This document shows, in pieces, positions 1 to 9,710 of a stretch of DNA of 44,083 nt; within the stretch, counting starts at the first letter, position 1, and each line of letters starts with the position of its first letter. Below the pieces are notes generated by a model that made no database searches, was not told the origin of the DNA, and was given only the letters and a program-made list of their open reading frames with translations. The position numbers and the translations under genes are program-made. This stretch comes from Miniphocaeibacter massiliensis. GTDB lineage: Bacteria; Bacillota; Clostridia; Tissierellales; Peptoniphilaceae. Location of the stretch: contig NZ_OCTQ01000008.1 of assembly GCF_900232905.1 (NCBI RefSeq), positions 1 through 44,083 of the forward strand, given 5' to 3'.

Positions 1-800
1 ACTTTGAATCTTTTTTAGTTATTTCTTCTTCTTTTACTTTTTCTCCATGATTTACCGTTACTTGTTTTGCTTCTGTTGTTCCATCTACGAATGTTCCACC
101 ATTTGGTTCAAATATTACTGTTTGTTTATTTAAGTCCCATTTTGCATACAACGTCATATCTTCTGTTACTGGATTTTCAAAGTCGTATGCTGTTGTTAGA
201 GCTTCGTCTGTATACCAGCCTCCAAATCCATTTTTTTCTTTTGTTATTTCTTCACTTGTTACTTTTTCTCCATGGTTTACTGATACTTGTTTTGCTTCCG
301 TTGTTCCATCTTTAAATGTTCCGCCATTTGGTTCAAATATTACTGTGTATTTATTTACATCCCATTTTGCATACAACGTCTTATCTTCTGTTACTGGACT
401 TTCAAAATCATATGCTTTTGTTAATTCTTTATCTGTAAACCAACCTTCAAACTTTGAACCTATTTTGCTTATTTCTTCTTCTTTTACTTTTTCTCCATGG
501 TTTACTGATACTTGTTTTGCTTCCGTTGTTCCATCTGCAAATGTTCCACCATTTGGTTCAAATATTACTGTGTATTTATTTATATTCCATTTTGCATATA
601 GTGTTATATCTTCTGTTACTGGACTTTCAAAGTCATATACTTTTGTTAATTCTTTATCTGTAAACCAACCTTCAAACTTTGAACCTGTTTTACTTATTTC
701 TTCTTCTTTTACTTTCTCTCCATGGTTTACTGTTACTTGTTTTGCTTCTGTTGTTCCATCTGCAAATGTTCCACCATTTGGTTCAAATATTACTGTTTGT
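1..800 (-). repeat. Four tandem 225-bp coding repeats (75-residue Flg_new/InlB B-type units)
   Basis: The motif CCATTTGGTTCAA (plus strand) begins at 99, 324, 549 and 774, so the units are spaced exactly 225 bp. Each encodes VIFEPNGGTF near its start, NHGEKV in the middle and LYAKW near its end. Neighbouring copies differ at only a few positions. The array continues past the left edge, so the total copy number is unknown. Confidence 0.93.
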
Positions 801-3800
801 TTTTTTACAATTTTTGTATTTTCAACAATTTCTCTAACTTCTATAAGATCTTCTGTAACTTCATCTATAGTGAATGGAATTTTACCTTCTATTTTTTCGT
901 ATCCTTCTGGTGCAACTGTTTCTTCATAATAATAATTTCCTGGTAATAGGTTTGCAGGTTTTGATTCTCCAGTTTCTTCTGCTGTAACTCTATTATCTGT
1001 AAGCACTTTACCCTTACTATCATATATTGTGAAAGTAGCTCCAGCTAATTTTAATTTATCATTTTCAGAATCTATTTTTTGAAGTATAAAATTTACCTCA
1101 TTTTTAAATAGATATGTTTTAGCATAATTAGCTCCAGGTGCCTGTATATACACATCTTGATTTAATACTACATCCTTATAAACTAAAGGTGAACGATCTA
1201 CAAAATTAATTTTATATTGTCCGTTTGGTAAAAAGCTACTTGTTGCAACTCCGTTTTCATCTGTTGTCATTGTTGCTAGAATATCACCAGCTTTATTTGT
1301 TACCTTTAATTCTACATCCTTAATTCCCTTCATTGTTTGCGCATCAAGTAAAGTCATATGAGCATATCCATCTGGCACTTTTTCATCTTTTACATTGTAA
1401 AATTCTAAAGATGCATACATGCTGTCTGCATTTAAAGTTACGGTATATGATTTTTCATCTTTTATATAACCTTCTGGTGCATCTTTTTCAGAAATTTTAT
1501 ATGTTCCATCTGGTAAATAAAATTGTGTTACTGCTCCTAATTCTGTTTCTAATGGTCCATACATTTCAAGAGTTTCAACATTTATTATCATGAATGTTGC
1601 ACCATCTAGTAAATCATTTTTACTATTATCTCCGACATTTTCTCCTTCAAATTTTGTAATCGAAATGGCGTTTTTACCTGTTGCTTTAGCATTACTTCTT
1701 TCAATCTCTCTTACTTCAACTGTTATATCTTTTTCTTGTGAAGTAGTCTCACCTACTGCAACACCTAATACCCTGCTAACTATTTTTAATTTATTAAGAA
1801 CTGTTAAATTGTATACTTTATCTTTATTTATAACTATACTTTGTTCTTCATCAAAAATATCATGTGTTTCATCTGAAGCTGTCTGCACTAGTATATATTC
1901 TCCAACTTCTAATTCTCCTACAAATATAAATCCTTGAGCATTACTTACAAGATCATCTCTTAATATATTTCCTTCATTATCTTTTAAAGTAAACTTTGCT
2001 CCAGATATTACTTTCTTACGATTTGAATCTATTACACGAATTTGTAACTGTCCATATTCTTTCTCAACTGCTTTCTCTTCCCATTGAGCATATAAAACTA
2101 TACTTTCATTAGTGTATACTAATTCTTTCCCTGACTCATAGGAATCCCCTGTTCCGTCTTCTTTAGTATTCCATCCTTTAAATGTTTTTTCACCATTTGT
2201 TGCTTTTAAGGTTTCTAAACCATCTACTACTGATGTTTTACCATTAATATTTCCTGCTGTATAATATTCAACAACTTTTCCTTCTTCATTTTGTTCATAA
2301 TAAATTGAGCCATCATAGGACTCCATTTCACCTAAACGAAACTCTCCACCATTTGCAATATATTTTACGTTTGCAATTTCAACAGAACCTGCATCATAAG
2401 GGCTCTCTCCTCTAGAAAAACCTCTTTGGTCCAGTTCATCTGTTATATCGGCTTTACCTGCTCCTTCCGCTGATCCTCCTGGTCTAATTAATAGAGTAGG
2501 AATTTTTATACGATTTTCTGAGCATCCTGCTTCTTTTGATGTACCATTCGCTGAATATAAAACACCATGTTTACCAAAAGACATTTCTACAGTTTCTTTT
2601 GTTACTGTGCCATTATCTAATCCAATGTTGCCTTCTTGGTCATTAACTATTCCAGAGTCCAATGCACCTACATTATTAGTATCTTCATAATCTCCAATAT
2701 TCCCTACAAATAAATTATTTTTTAAATTCCCACCTACAGCATTCGTTACATAGCCTGTGAATGCTATTGCTCCTGCTTGTGCTCCTGCTGTATTTTCAAC
2801 AAAAGTATTGTTTTCAAATGTTACATAAGATAATCTACCTTGGAAAGGACTTCCATTTCCATATAGCTGAATGGCTCCTCCACTGTACATTTGAGTAGCA
2901 CTTTTTGATAATGCTTGGTTTTTATAGAAAGTATTATTTCTAAATATTATTCCTTCGTTTATTACATCATTTGATTGTATAAATACTGCTCCACCATCAT
3001 CTCCAGCAACATTGCCTTCAAATGTATTTCCATCTAATTCTATTTTAGCTCCATTTACAGTATTAAAGATACCTATAGCTCCACCATCTGCTAATTTACC
3101 ACCTAATTCTTCTGCTGCTTTATTACTTTTAAAATATGAATCTTTAATAATAACATTAGCTGAACTTCCTAGTCTGTTGAAGGCTATAGCTCCACCTTCT
3201 CCACCATAAACAGCACCACCCATAGTAGTTTCATTTCCTTCAAACACAGAGTTTTCAACTAAAAATGTTCCATTAAATCCTGTTGAATAAATAGCTCCTC
3301 CTGAGTATCCTGTAGCTGTAGCTATATTTTCTTTAAATGTTGAATTTCTTATAGTTAAATTTGATGAACTTCCTAAAGAAATTCCACTTCCTGCCCCAGT
3401 ATTCCTATTATATATTGAAATATTATCTAATATAACTTTTCCTGTAGCATTTATATTAATTGCTGTTTTATCAGAAGCTTCAAATTTAATATTTTTAATA
3501 GTTAAACTTCCTAGGTTTGAACCATTAACAGTAATCTCTCCTTCTGACCATACCTTGTTTTGACAATCTAAGATAACGTTTACACTAGGTATCTCTAAAC
3601 TAACTTTACCAAAAGCAAAACTTTCAGATAGCATAATAACTTCTCCATCTTCAGCATTTTTTATTGCTTCTATTAATTCTTCTACAGTATTTATATCTCC
3701 AACTGCCAATACTTCTGGTACTTCTTCGACCTGCTCTTCCGTTTTTTCCGTTTTTTCTTCCTTTGGTAATTCCTTCTCCTCTGTAACCTCTTCTTTTAGA

Positions 3801-3940
3801 TTTCCATCTTCTACTTTTTCTACTGTATTAGTATTATCTGTTGTTTCCTCTAGATTATCCGCTAAAACCAGCGTGCTCGAAAACAGATTAATCAAAATCA
3901 CCAATACTGTAAATAAAGCTATTCTTTGTTTACTTTTCAT
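1..3940 (-). CDS. Giant secreted surface protein, beta-helix plus prealbumin-like and InlB/Flg_new repeats (C-terminus beyond window)
   Basis: The frame is open from the ATG at 3940 to the left edge (1313 residues visible), after a GGAGG ribosome site. Residues 1-28 form a classical signal peptide (KSKQR, then a hydrophobic run, then an Ala before Asp). An acidic Glu/Thr/Lys linker follows to about residue 78. Residues about 80-490 are rich in short Asn/Gly/Ile repeats (patterns such as GGAIY, ENNTF, FEGN) typical of right-handed beta-helix proteins. A first InlB-B/Flg_new-like unit ending in LYAQW lies near 560-625. About 625-1040 resembles several prealbumin-like SpaA/CnaB domains (GATFTIYD, PEGY, GYI). 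From about 1045 there are tandem 75-residue Flg_new repeats ending LYAKW. It is probably an adhesin anchored to the cell wall, but the sorting signal would lie outside the window. The substrate cannot be told. Confidence 0.85.
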   Translation of the reverse strand, partial: MKSKQRIALFTVLVILINLFSSTLVLADNLEETTDNTNTVEKVEDGNLKEEVTEEKELPKEEKTEKTEEQVEEVPEVLAVGDINTVEELIEAIKNAEDGEVIMLSESFAFGKVSLEIPSVNVILDCQNKVWSEGEITVNGSNLGSLTIKNIKFEASDKTAININATGKVILDNISIYNRNTGAGSGISLGSSSNLTIRNSTFKENIATATGYSGGAIYSTGFNGTFLVENSVFEGNETTMGGAVYGGEGGAIAFNRLGSSANVIIKDSYFKSNKAAEELGGKLADGGAIGIFNTVNGAKIELDGNTFEGNVAGDDGGAVFIQSNDVINEGIIFRNNTFYKNQALSKSATQMYSGGAIQLYGNGSPFQGRLSYVTFENNTFVENTAGAQAGAIAFTGYVTNAVGGNLKNNLFVGNIGDYEDTNNVGALDSGIVNDQEGNIGLDNGTVTKETVEMSFGKHGVLYSANGTSKEAGCSENRIKIPTLLIRPGGSAEGAGKADITDELDQRGFSRGESPYDAGSVEIANVKYIANGGEFRLGEMESYDGSIYYEQNEEGKVVEYYTAGNINGKTSVVDGLETLKATNGEKTFKGWNTKEDGTGDSYESGKELVYTNESIVLYAQWEEKAVEKEYGQLQIRVIDSNRKKVISGAKFTLKDNEGNILRDDLVSNAQGFIFVGELEVGEYILVQTASDETHDIFDEEQSIVINKDKVYNLTVLNKLKIVSRVLGVAVGETTSQEKDITVEVREIERSNAKATGKNAISITKFEGENVGDNSKNDLLDGATFMIINVETLEMYGPLETELGAVTQFYLPDGTYKISEKDAPEGYIKDEKSYTVTLNADSMYASLEFYNVKDEKVPDGYAHMTLLDAQTMKGIKDVELKVTNKAGDILATMTTDENGVATSSFLPNGQYKINFVDRSPLVYKDVVLNQDVYIQAPGANYAKTYLFKNEVNFILQKIDSENDKLKLAGATFTIYDSKGKVLTDNRVTAEETGESKPANLLPGNYYYEETVAPEGYEKIEGKIPFTIDEVTEDLIEVREIVENTKIVKKQTVIFEPNGGTFADGTTEAKQVTVNHGEKVKEEEISKTGSKFEGWFTDKELTKVYDFESPVTEDITLYAKWNINKYTVIFEPNGGTFADGTTEAKQVSVNHGEKVKEEEISKIGSKFEGWFTDKELTKAYDFESPVTEDKTLYAKWDVNKYTVIFEPNGGTFKDGTTEAKQVSVNHGEKVTSEEITKEKNGFGGWYTDEALTTAYDFENPVTEDMTLYAKWDLNKQTVIFEPNGGTFVDGTTEAKQVTVNHGEKVKEEEITKKDSK

Positions 3941-3992
3941 ACTTTTACCTCCATTATTTTATTAAATTATATTTTTATTAATTTATATCTTC

Positions 3993-4022
3993 ATTATATC
4001 ATTCTATTTGTTTCATTTCCAA
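3993..4022 (-). promoter_or_regulatory. Likely sigma-A promoter of the surface protein
   Basis: Read on the minus strand there is TTGGAA (4017-4022), an 18-bp spacer and a perfect TATAAT (3993-3998), about 50 bp upstream of the start codon. The preceding operon ends in a terminator at about 4080, so the surface protein needs its own promoter here. Confidence 0.55.
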
Positions 4023-4077
4023 GTAATTAATATTTAATATATATTTAATTGATGAATATTATTTGCGATATATTTAT

Positions 4078-4103
4078 AAAAAAATAGAGCTTCTGCTCTA
4101 TTT
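4078..4103 (-). terminator. Rho-independent terminator of the leucine operon
   Basis: The inverted repeat ATAGAGC/GCTCTAT (4084-4090 and 4095-4101) is followed on the minus strand by a run of T. It overlaps the last codons of the ABC ATPase gene. Confidence 0.8.
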
Positions 4104-4892
4104 CCAATTTATTGTTATCCAAGGTCTATTATTTTTCCAACTTATTTTTATATCATTGTCATAAATTTGAGAAAGTATATCTTCCCTTATAATATCTTTC
4201 TTATTTCCTTTACAGATAATTTCTCCTTCTTTCATTATTGCAACATGTGTTATTGCTGGGAAAATTTCTTCTATACTATGAGTTACATAAACCAATGGCT
4301 TATCTATATTTTCATATTTTTCATTTAATATTTTTAATAGATGCTCTCTTGATTTTAAATCTAAACTTGCACACGGTTCATCTAAAATCATAAGATCAGG
4401 ATTATTCATAAAAGCTCTAGCGATTAGTGTACGTCTTTGCTCTCCTTGTGACTGATTCAAAAATGTGCCATCTTTTAAATATTCTAAATTAAAATCTTTC
4501 ATTAATTGTCTAGCTATAATATAATCCTCTTCTTCCAAATCATTATAAATACCTATGGTACTATACTTTCCACTTATGATTATTTCTTCTAATTTATAGT
4601 AATTTAAGGTATTTAAAAAGCTATTCATTGTTGAAGAAACAAACCCAACTCTAGACTTTACTTTCTCCCAAGGATATTTTCCAAAAGTTTTTTCAAAAAC
4701 TCTAAGAATACCTGATGTAGGATGAGTAAAAACAGGTATCATTCCTAATAATGTAGACTTTCCTGAACCGTTAAGACCAAGTAATACCCATTTTTCATCT
4801 TCCTTAATTTCCCAATTTACACCTTTTAATATTTCTCTTCCATCTCTTTTAAAAGTAATATTTTCAAAAGCTAGTATTTCCTTTTTATTCAT
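4098..4892 (-). CDS. Stand-alone ABC transporter ATP-binding protein
   Basis: This is a 264-residue ATP-binding cassette with Walker A GLNGSGKST at residues 39-47, a divergent signature SQGEQRR near 147-153 and Walker B LMILDEP near 167-173. An H-loop histidine lies in YVTHSIEE. No permease is adjacent, and the length fits YlmA/ModF-like soluble ABC ATPases. Its ATG overlaps the stop of the upstream leuDB gene by one base (TAATG), which implies translational coupling, so it is the last gene of the leucine operon. A part in amino acid transport or another role cannot be decided from the sequence. ABC ATPase: sure. Substrate: unknown. Confidence 0.85.
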   Translation of the reverse strand: MNKKEILAFENITFKRDGREILKGVNWEIKEDEKWVLLGLNGSGKSTLLGMIPVFTHPTSGILRVFEKTFGKYPWEKVKSRVGFVSSTMNSFLNTLNYYKLEEIIISGKYSTIGIYNDLEEEDYIIARQLMKDFNLEYLKDGTFLNQSQGEQRRTLIARAFMNNPDLMILDEPCASLDLKSREHLLKILNEKYENIDKPLVYVTHSIEEIFPAITHVAIMKEGEIICKGNKKDIIREDILSQIYDNDIKISWKNNRPWITINWK

Positions 4893-6442
4893 TATATTCT
4901 TTCTGCTACAGCATCTCCTATTTCAGAACAAGTTACATACTCGCCATCAGGCTCCCTAATGTCTATTGTTCTTATTCCGTCTCCCAGAACTTTTTCTACA
5001 GCTTTTTCTATAGCCTGAGCTTCTTCTTCTAAATTAAAAGAATATCTTAACATCATAGCAACAGACAAAATTGTAGCTAATGGATTTGCTATATTTTTCC
5101 CAGCAATATCTGGTGCAGAACCGTGAATAGGTTCATACATATGTATTCCTATTTCACTAATACTTGCCGATGGTAGCATTCCTATTGAACCTGTTATTTG
5201 GCTAGATTCATCAGAAAGAATATCTCCAAATATATTATTGGTAAGAATAACATCAAATTGTGAAGGATTTTTTACAAGTTGCATAGAAGCATTGTCTACG
5301 TACATAAAATCTAATTCTACTTCTGGATAGTCTTTAGCCATTTCTTTAACCACTTCTCTCCAAAGTTTGCTAGAATCTAAAACATTAGCTTTATCTACAA
5401 GAGTTACTTTCTTTCTCCTTTTCATTGCAGAGTCAAATGCCATTTTAGCAATTCTTTTTATTTCATTCTCATCATACTTTTCAACATCATATGCGGTTTT
5501 TACTCCATTTTCAACATATGTTTTTCTATCACCAAAGTATATTCCACCAATAAGTTCTCTTACAACTAAAATATCTACACCTTGTTCAACAATGTAATCT
5601 TTTAATGGCGAAGCCGATTTTAACGCTTCATAAATTGTTGCTGGTCTTAAATTTGCATAAAGACTAAGTCCTTTTCTAAGAGCTAAAAGTCCTTTTTCTG
5701 GTCTTAATTCTGGTTCTACAGTATCCCATTTTTCTCCTCCTACTGCACCAAGAAAAACAGCGTCTGAATTTTTACAAATCTCCAAAGTTTCCTCTGGTAG
5801 TGGAGTATGATATTCATCATAAGCAGCCCCACCGATTAACGCATATTTATATTCAAATTTATGTCCATATTTTTCTGCAACTTTATCTAAAACTTTAAGA
5901 GCTTCATCTACTATTTCAACCCCTATTCCATCACCTTTAGTTACTGCTATTGTCTTATTCATTTTTCCTCCCTGTCTAACATAATTTACCAACCCATCTG
6001 CTGCTATTATTTTTTCCATAAAGGTCGGAATAATTTGTGATTGATATGTTTCATTTTTAGTATTATTTGTAATTAAACCTGTTTTAAAATCTACTTCAAT
6101 ATCATCACCATTTTCTATTTTGGTAGCAGCTTCTTCAGACTCTAAAATAGGCATACCTATATTAAATGAATTTCTATAAAAAATTCTTGCATAATTTTTT
6201 GCAATTACAACTTTAACTCCACTTGCTTTTATAGCTATTGGTGCATGTTCTCTTGAAGAACCACAACCAAAGTTATCACCAGCAACTATAAAGTCTCCTT
6301 CTTTAACTTCTTTATTAAAATTTTTATCTATATCTATCATGCAAAATTTAGCTAATTCCTTTGGATCCTGCGTATTCAAATAGCGAGCAGGAATTATTAC
6401 ATCTGTATCAATATTATCTCCATACTTAAAAACTTTTCCCAT
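4892..6442 (-). CDS. leuDB: Fused 3-isopropylmalate dehydratase small subunit / 3-isopropylmalate dehydrogenase (LeuD-LeuB)
   Basis: One 516-residue frame holds two leucine-pathway enzymes. Residues 1-156 are LeuD (swivel domain, [16 protein letters not shown]), which with LeuC converts 2- to 3-isopropylmalate. Residues 161-516 are a complete LeuB, the NAD-dependent dehydrogenase (GDGIGVE at the start, GSAPDIAGK near the end). The junction reads VRQGGK-M. The codon at 5972-5974 is CAG where a stop (TAG) would be expected, and the GGGAGGAAAAATG at the junction is a good ribosome site plus the original leuB start at 5962. The fusion therefore looks like a single stop-loss substitution, and LeuB may still be made separately. 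The gene lies 9 bp after leuC and its stop overlaps the next start. Confidence 0.92.
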   Translation of the reverse strand: MGKVFKYGDNIDTDVIIPARYLNTQDPKELAKFCMIDIDKNFNKEVKEGDFIVAGDNFGCGSSREHAPIAIKASGVKVVIAKNYARIFYRNSFNIGMPILESEEAATKIENGDDIEVDFKTGLITNNTKNETYQSQIIPTFMEKIIAADGLVNYVRQGGKMNKTIAVTKGDGIGVEIVDEALKVLDKVAEKYGHKFEYKYALIGGAAYDEYHTPLPEETLEICKNSDAVFLGAVGGEKWDTVEPELRPEKGLLALRKGLSLYANLRPATIYEALKSASPLKDYIVEQGVDILVVRELIGGIYFGDRKTYVENGVKTAYDVEKYDENEIKRIAKMAFDSAMKRRKKVTLVDKANVLDSSKLWREVVKEMAKDYPEVELDFMYVDNASMQLVKNPSQFDVILTNNIFGDILSDESSQITGSIGMLPSASISEIGIHMYEPIHGSAPDIAGKNIANPLATILSVAMMLRYSFNLEEEAQAIEKAVEKVLGDGIRTIDIREPDGEYVTCSEIGDAVAERI

Positions 6443-6451
6443 TTCTTCCTC

Positions 6452-7711
6452 CTAGTTGCTTTCTGGTCCTGCAATTTTACCGGCTATTGCTGAATAAGCT
6501 GCAATTACTGGACTTGCCAAATAAACTTCTGAGCCTGTATGCCCCATTCTTCCTATGAAATTTCTATTAGTTGTAGAAACACATTTTTCTCCTTCAGCAA
6601 GTATCCCCATATATCCACCTAAACAAGGTCCACAAGTCGGAGTACTAAACACACAACCTGCATCTACAAATATCTCTGCTAACCCTTCTCTAACGCATTG
6701 TTTGTAAATCTCTTGAGTAGCTGGAATAATGATACACCTTAAATCTTCTGCTATAGTTTTCCCCTTAAGAATTTCTGCTGCTTCTCTCATGTCTTTAATT
6801 CTTCCATTTGTACAAGAACCAATTACTACCTGCTGAATTTCTATGTCCCCAACATTATCTATTGTTCTTGCATTTTCTGGCAAATGTGGAAAAGCTACTG
6901 TCATTTTAACTTCTGACAAATCTATATTATAAACTTCATCGTATTCTGCATCTTCATCAGCATAAAATTCTTCCCAAGATTTTACTCCATGTTCTTTCAT
7001 ATATTCTCTTGTTTTATCATCTACTGGGAAAGTTCCATTTTTAGCTCCTGCTTCTATAGCCATATTGCAAATAGAAAATCTATCATCCATTTCAATTGTA
7101 GATGTTCCTTCTCCCATAAATTCCATGGACTTATACCTTGCACCATCTACACCTATCATTCCAATTATGTGAAGAATTAAATCTTTCCCAGTAACATATT
7201 CGTTCAATTTACCTGTTAAATTAAATTTAATAGCCCCTGGAACTTTAAACCAAGCCTCTCCTGTTGCCATACCAGCAGCCATATCTGTAGAACCTACTCC
7301 TGTTGAAAAAGCTCCCAATGCTCCATAAGTACAAGTATGAGAATCTGCTCCTATTATTACATCTCCCGACTTTACTATTCCTTTTTCTGGAAGTAAAGCA
7401 TGTTCAATGCCTGAACGTCCTACCTCAAAAAAGTTTTTTATTCCATATTCTCTAGCAAATTCTTTACATTTTTTTGCTTGAGTAGCTGACTTTATATCCT
7501 TTGCTGGAACAAAATGATCAAGTACTATAGAAATTTTTTCCTTATCAAAAACTCCTCCATCTGTCATTTTATGAAATTCATTTATTGCAACAGGTGTTGT
7601 AATATCATTACCTAACACCATATCTAATTTTGCCATTATAAATTGATCTTTTTCAACAGAATCCATTCCTGCATGTTTAGCAAGAATTTTCTGTGTCATA
7701 GTCATTCCCAT
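6452..7711 (-). CDS. leuC: 3-isopropylmalate dehydratase large subunit
   Basis: This is a 419-residue aconitase-superfamily protein of the short HacA/LeuC type found in clostridia and archaea. GADSHTC sits in the middle, and the [4Fe-4S] ligands are in GSCTNGR near residue 300 and in the TPTCGPC segment near 360. It acts with the LeuD part of the next gene in the isomerisation step of leucine synthesis. The start could be M1, M3 or M5 (MGMTMTQK); the ribosome site GGGGG in the leuA-leuC gap allows the first. It lies 12 bp after leuA in the T-box-controlled operon. Confidence 0.95.
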   Translation of the reverse strand: MGMTMTQKILAKHAGMDSVEKDQFIMAKLDMVLGNDITTPVAINEFHKMTDGGVFDKEKISIVLDHFVPAKDIKSATQAKKCKEFAREYGIKNFFEVGRSGIEHALLPEKGIVKSGDVIIGADSHTCTYGALGAFSTGVGSTDMAAGMATGEAWFKVPGAIKFNLTGKLNEYVTGKDLILHIIGMIGVDGARYKSMEFMGEGTSTIEMDDRFSICNMAIEAGAKNGTFPVDDKTREYMKEHGVKSWEEFYADEDAEYDEVYNIDLSEVKMTVAFPHLPENARTIDNVGDIEIQQVVIGSCTNGRIKDMREAAEILKGKTIAEDLRCIIIPATQEIYKQCVREGLAEIFVDAGCVFSTPTCGPCLGGYMGILAEGEKCVSTTNRNFIGRMGHTGSEVYLASPVIAAYSAIAGKIAGPESN

Positions 7712-7723
7712 TATTTTACCCCC

Positions 7724-9253
7724 TTAATTTTCTTCCCCATGTGCATGTATTCTCTCTGTAAAGTATTCTAAATGATTCATAGCATTTACATATGCTAATA
7801 TACTAGATTTTATAATATCATTTGATATACCTTTACCAGTGAATGTTCTTTCTCCTTTTGAAAGTTTCAAAGAAGTTTCCCCTAAAGCATCTTTACCTTT
7901 GGTCACTGAATAAATTGAAAAATCTTCTAGTTTTATCTCTGAACCAAAAATCTTTCCTAATGCGTCAAAAGCTGCATCTATTGGTCCTTTTCCTGAACCC
8001 ACTATCTCTAAAACCTCATCTCCCTTTGTAATCTTTATGATAGTTTTAGATTCCTTACCTTCACTTGTCGCCGTAGAATAATCAACTAACTCATACTCGT
8101 TAATCATATTTGACATATCCCTAATTACTAAAGCTTCTAAATCTTGATCATAAACTATTTTCTTTTCATCTGCTAAAGCCTTAAATCTATCAAATATACT
8201 GTTTAATTCTTCATCTGTAACTGTGTAACCCAAATCACTCAATTTATCTTTTAATGCATGTTTTCCTGAATGCTTTCCTAATACCATATTATTTTTAGTA
8301 AGTCCTACGGATTCTGGAGTCATAATTTCATAAGTTTCTTTATTTGCTAAAACCCCATGTTGATGTATTCCTGACTCATGAGCAAAAGCATTTACTCCTA
8401 CAATTGCTTTATTAGCTTGAACTTTTGCACCTGTTATAGTTTGAAGCAAATTAGAAGAACGCATTATTTCAGTTGTAACAATATTAGTATCGACTTTATA
8501 AATATCATGTCTAACTTTCAACCCCATAACAACTTCTTCCATAGCAGCATTTCCAGCTCTTTCACCTATACCATTTACTGTACATTCAACTTGAGTTGCA
8601 CCTGCTCTTATAGCAGCCAATGAGTTAGCTACTGCAAGTCCTAAGTCATTGTGACAATGTACTGAAATGTCTACATTTTCCATACCTCTTGTGTTTTCTT
8701 TCACAGCTTTTATAAATTCATAATATTCAAAAGGATCAGCGTATCCAACAGTATCTGGAATATTTATAACTGTTGCACCTGCTTCTATTACAGCCTCAAA
8801 TACTTTAGCTAAAAATTCTACAGAACTTCTTGTAGCATCCTCTGCTGAAAATTCTACATCATGGCAATATTGCTTTGCATGCTTTACTGCTGCAACAGCT
8901 CTTTCTATTGCTTGTTCTTCAGTCATTTTTAATTTATATTGTAAATGAATAGGTGAAGTCGCTAAAAATGTATGTATTCTTGGTCTGTTAGCATCTTTAA
9001 CAGCTCTCCAAGCAGCGTCTATATCTTTCTCCAAAGCTCTTGCTAGAGATGCTACAACTGGTTTTTCTACAGTTTGAGCAATTCTCTTTACAGATTCAAA
9101 ATCTCCCTTAGAAGATATTGCAAATCCCGCTTCAATAATATCTACATTCATTCTTTCCAACTGTCTTGCCATTTGTAGTTTTTCGTTTAAGTTCATACTA
9201 CATCCTGGTGATTGTTCCCCATCTCTTAACGTTGTGTCAAATATTTTTATCAT
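7724..9253 (-). CDS. leuA: 2-isopropylmalate synthase
   Basis: This 509-residue enzyme condenses 2-oxoisovalerate with acetyl-CoA, the committed step of leucine synthesis. The N-terminal HMGL-like TIM barrel starts IFDTTLRDGEQSPG. SVHCHNDLGLA and NGIGERAGN are the metal- and substrate-binding motifs. HESGIHQHG leads into the linker, and the last 130 or so residues are the LeuA regulatory dimer domain expected to bind leucine. The start has a GGAGGG ribosome site. It is the first gene after the tandem T-box leaders, so it should be both feedback-inhibited by leucine and controlled through tRNA charging. Confidence 0.96.
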   Translation of the reverse strand: MIKIFDTTLRDGEQSPGCSMNLNEKLQMARQLERMNVDIIEAGFAISSKGDFESVKRIAQTVEKPVVASLARALEKDIDAAWRAVKDANRPRIHTFLATSPIHLQYKLKMTEEQAIERAVAAVKHAKQYCHDVEFSAEDATRSSVEFLAKVFEAVIEAGATVINIPDTVGYADPFEYYEFIKAVKENTRGMENVDISVHCHNDLGLAVANSLAAIRAGATQVECTVNGIGERAGNAAMEEVVMGLKVRHDIYKVDTNIVTTEIMRSSNLLQTITGAKVQANKAIVGVNAFAHESGIHQHGVLANKETYEIMTPESVGLTKNNMVLGKHSGKHALKDKLSDLGYTVTDEELNSIFDRFKALADEKKIVYDQDLEALVIRDMSNMINEYELVDYSTATSEGKESKTIIKITKGDEVLEIVGSGKGPIDAAFDALGKIFGSEIKLEDFSIYSVTKGKDALGETSLKLSKGERTFTGKGISNDIIKSSILAYVNAMNHLEYFTERIHAHGEEN

Positions 9254-9300
9254 TTTACCCTCCTACTTTACCTTGTAAATTAATTGTATTTTATACTATT

Positions 9301-9340
9301 TAAAATATCTTTACCAGAGTAAACTGACAAAGATATTTTA
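9301..9340 (-). other. Strong hairpin between the T-box terminator and leuA
   Basis: A perfect 12-bp inverted repeat (TAAAATATCTTT at 9301-9312, AAAGATATTTTA at 9329-9340) closes a 16-nt loop. It lies downstream of the second T-box terminator and about 48 bp before leuA. It lacks a T-run, so it is not a typical terminator. It might stabilise the 5' end of processed leu mRNA. Confidence 0.5.
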
Positions 9341-9344
9341 GTAA

Positions 9345-9700
9345 ATAAAAATCCCTGCATAATTATATACAGGGACGAATTTTTTCGCGGTACCACTCTG
9401 CTTGCTTTATTTTACTGGATACTAAATATTTTTAAGTGCAATATAGTATACAGTAGCTTTCTTCCAAGCTTTTTCAAACCTTGGGAAAGCCTTACATTTG
9501 ACGTACCTAATATTTGCTTTGCAAATATGGTTACGTCATAAAGCCACTCTTAATCTTAAGGTGATTAGCCTTTCCCCCTACTTGTTTTCAAAGGAAATAC
9601 TAGAAAACTAGAATACTCTCTCCCAATTATTATCTTTCACCAACCGATAACTCTCTCTAAATCTTCGTAAAGTATATTTTTTCATAACGTATATATTAAC
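9345..9700 (-). promoter_or_regulatory. T-box riboswitch leader 2 (proximal to leuA)
   Basis: On the minus strand the hallmark antiterminator motif AGAGTGGTACCGCG lies at 9386-9399. It is followed by a terminator hairpin TCCCTG/CAGGGA (9352-9375) with a T-run. Upstream are a Stem I region with GGTTGGTGAAA (near 9630) and a large hairpin closed by GACGTA/TACGTC at 9500-9537. The bulge TGGT would pair with ACCA of an uncharged tRNA with discriminator A, as in Leu and Ile tRNAs. The specifier is not clear by eye: alignment to leader 1 puts ATT at 9596-9598, while a Leu codon would be expected. Confidence 0.9.
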
Positions 9701-9710
9701 TTGTAAAATG

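Noticed and set aside
345-929. Long plus-strand frames opposite the surface protein repeats
   Set aside because: They are mirror frames of repeated coding DNA, with no ribosome sites and with repeats that follow the minus-strand 75-residue unit.
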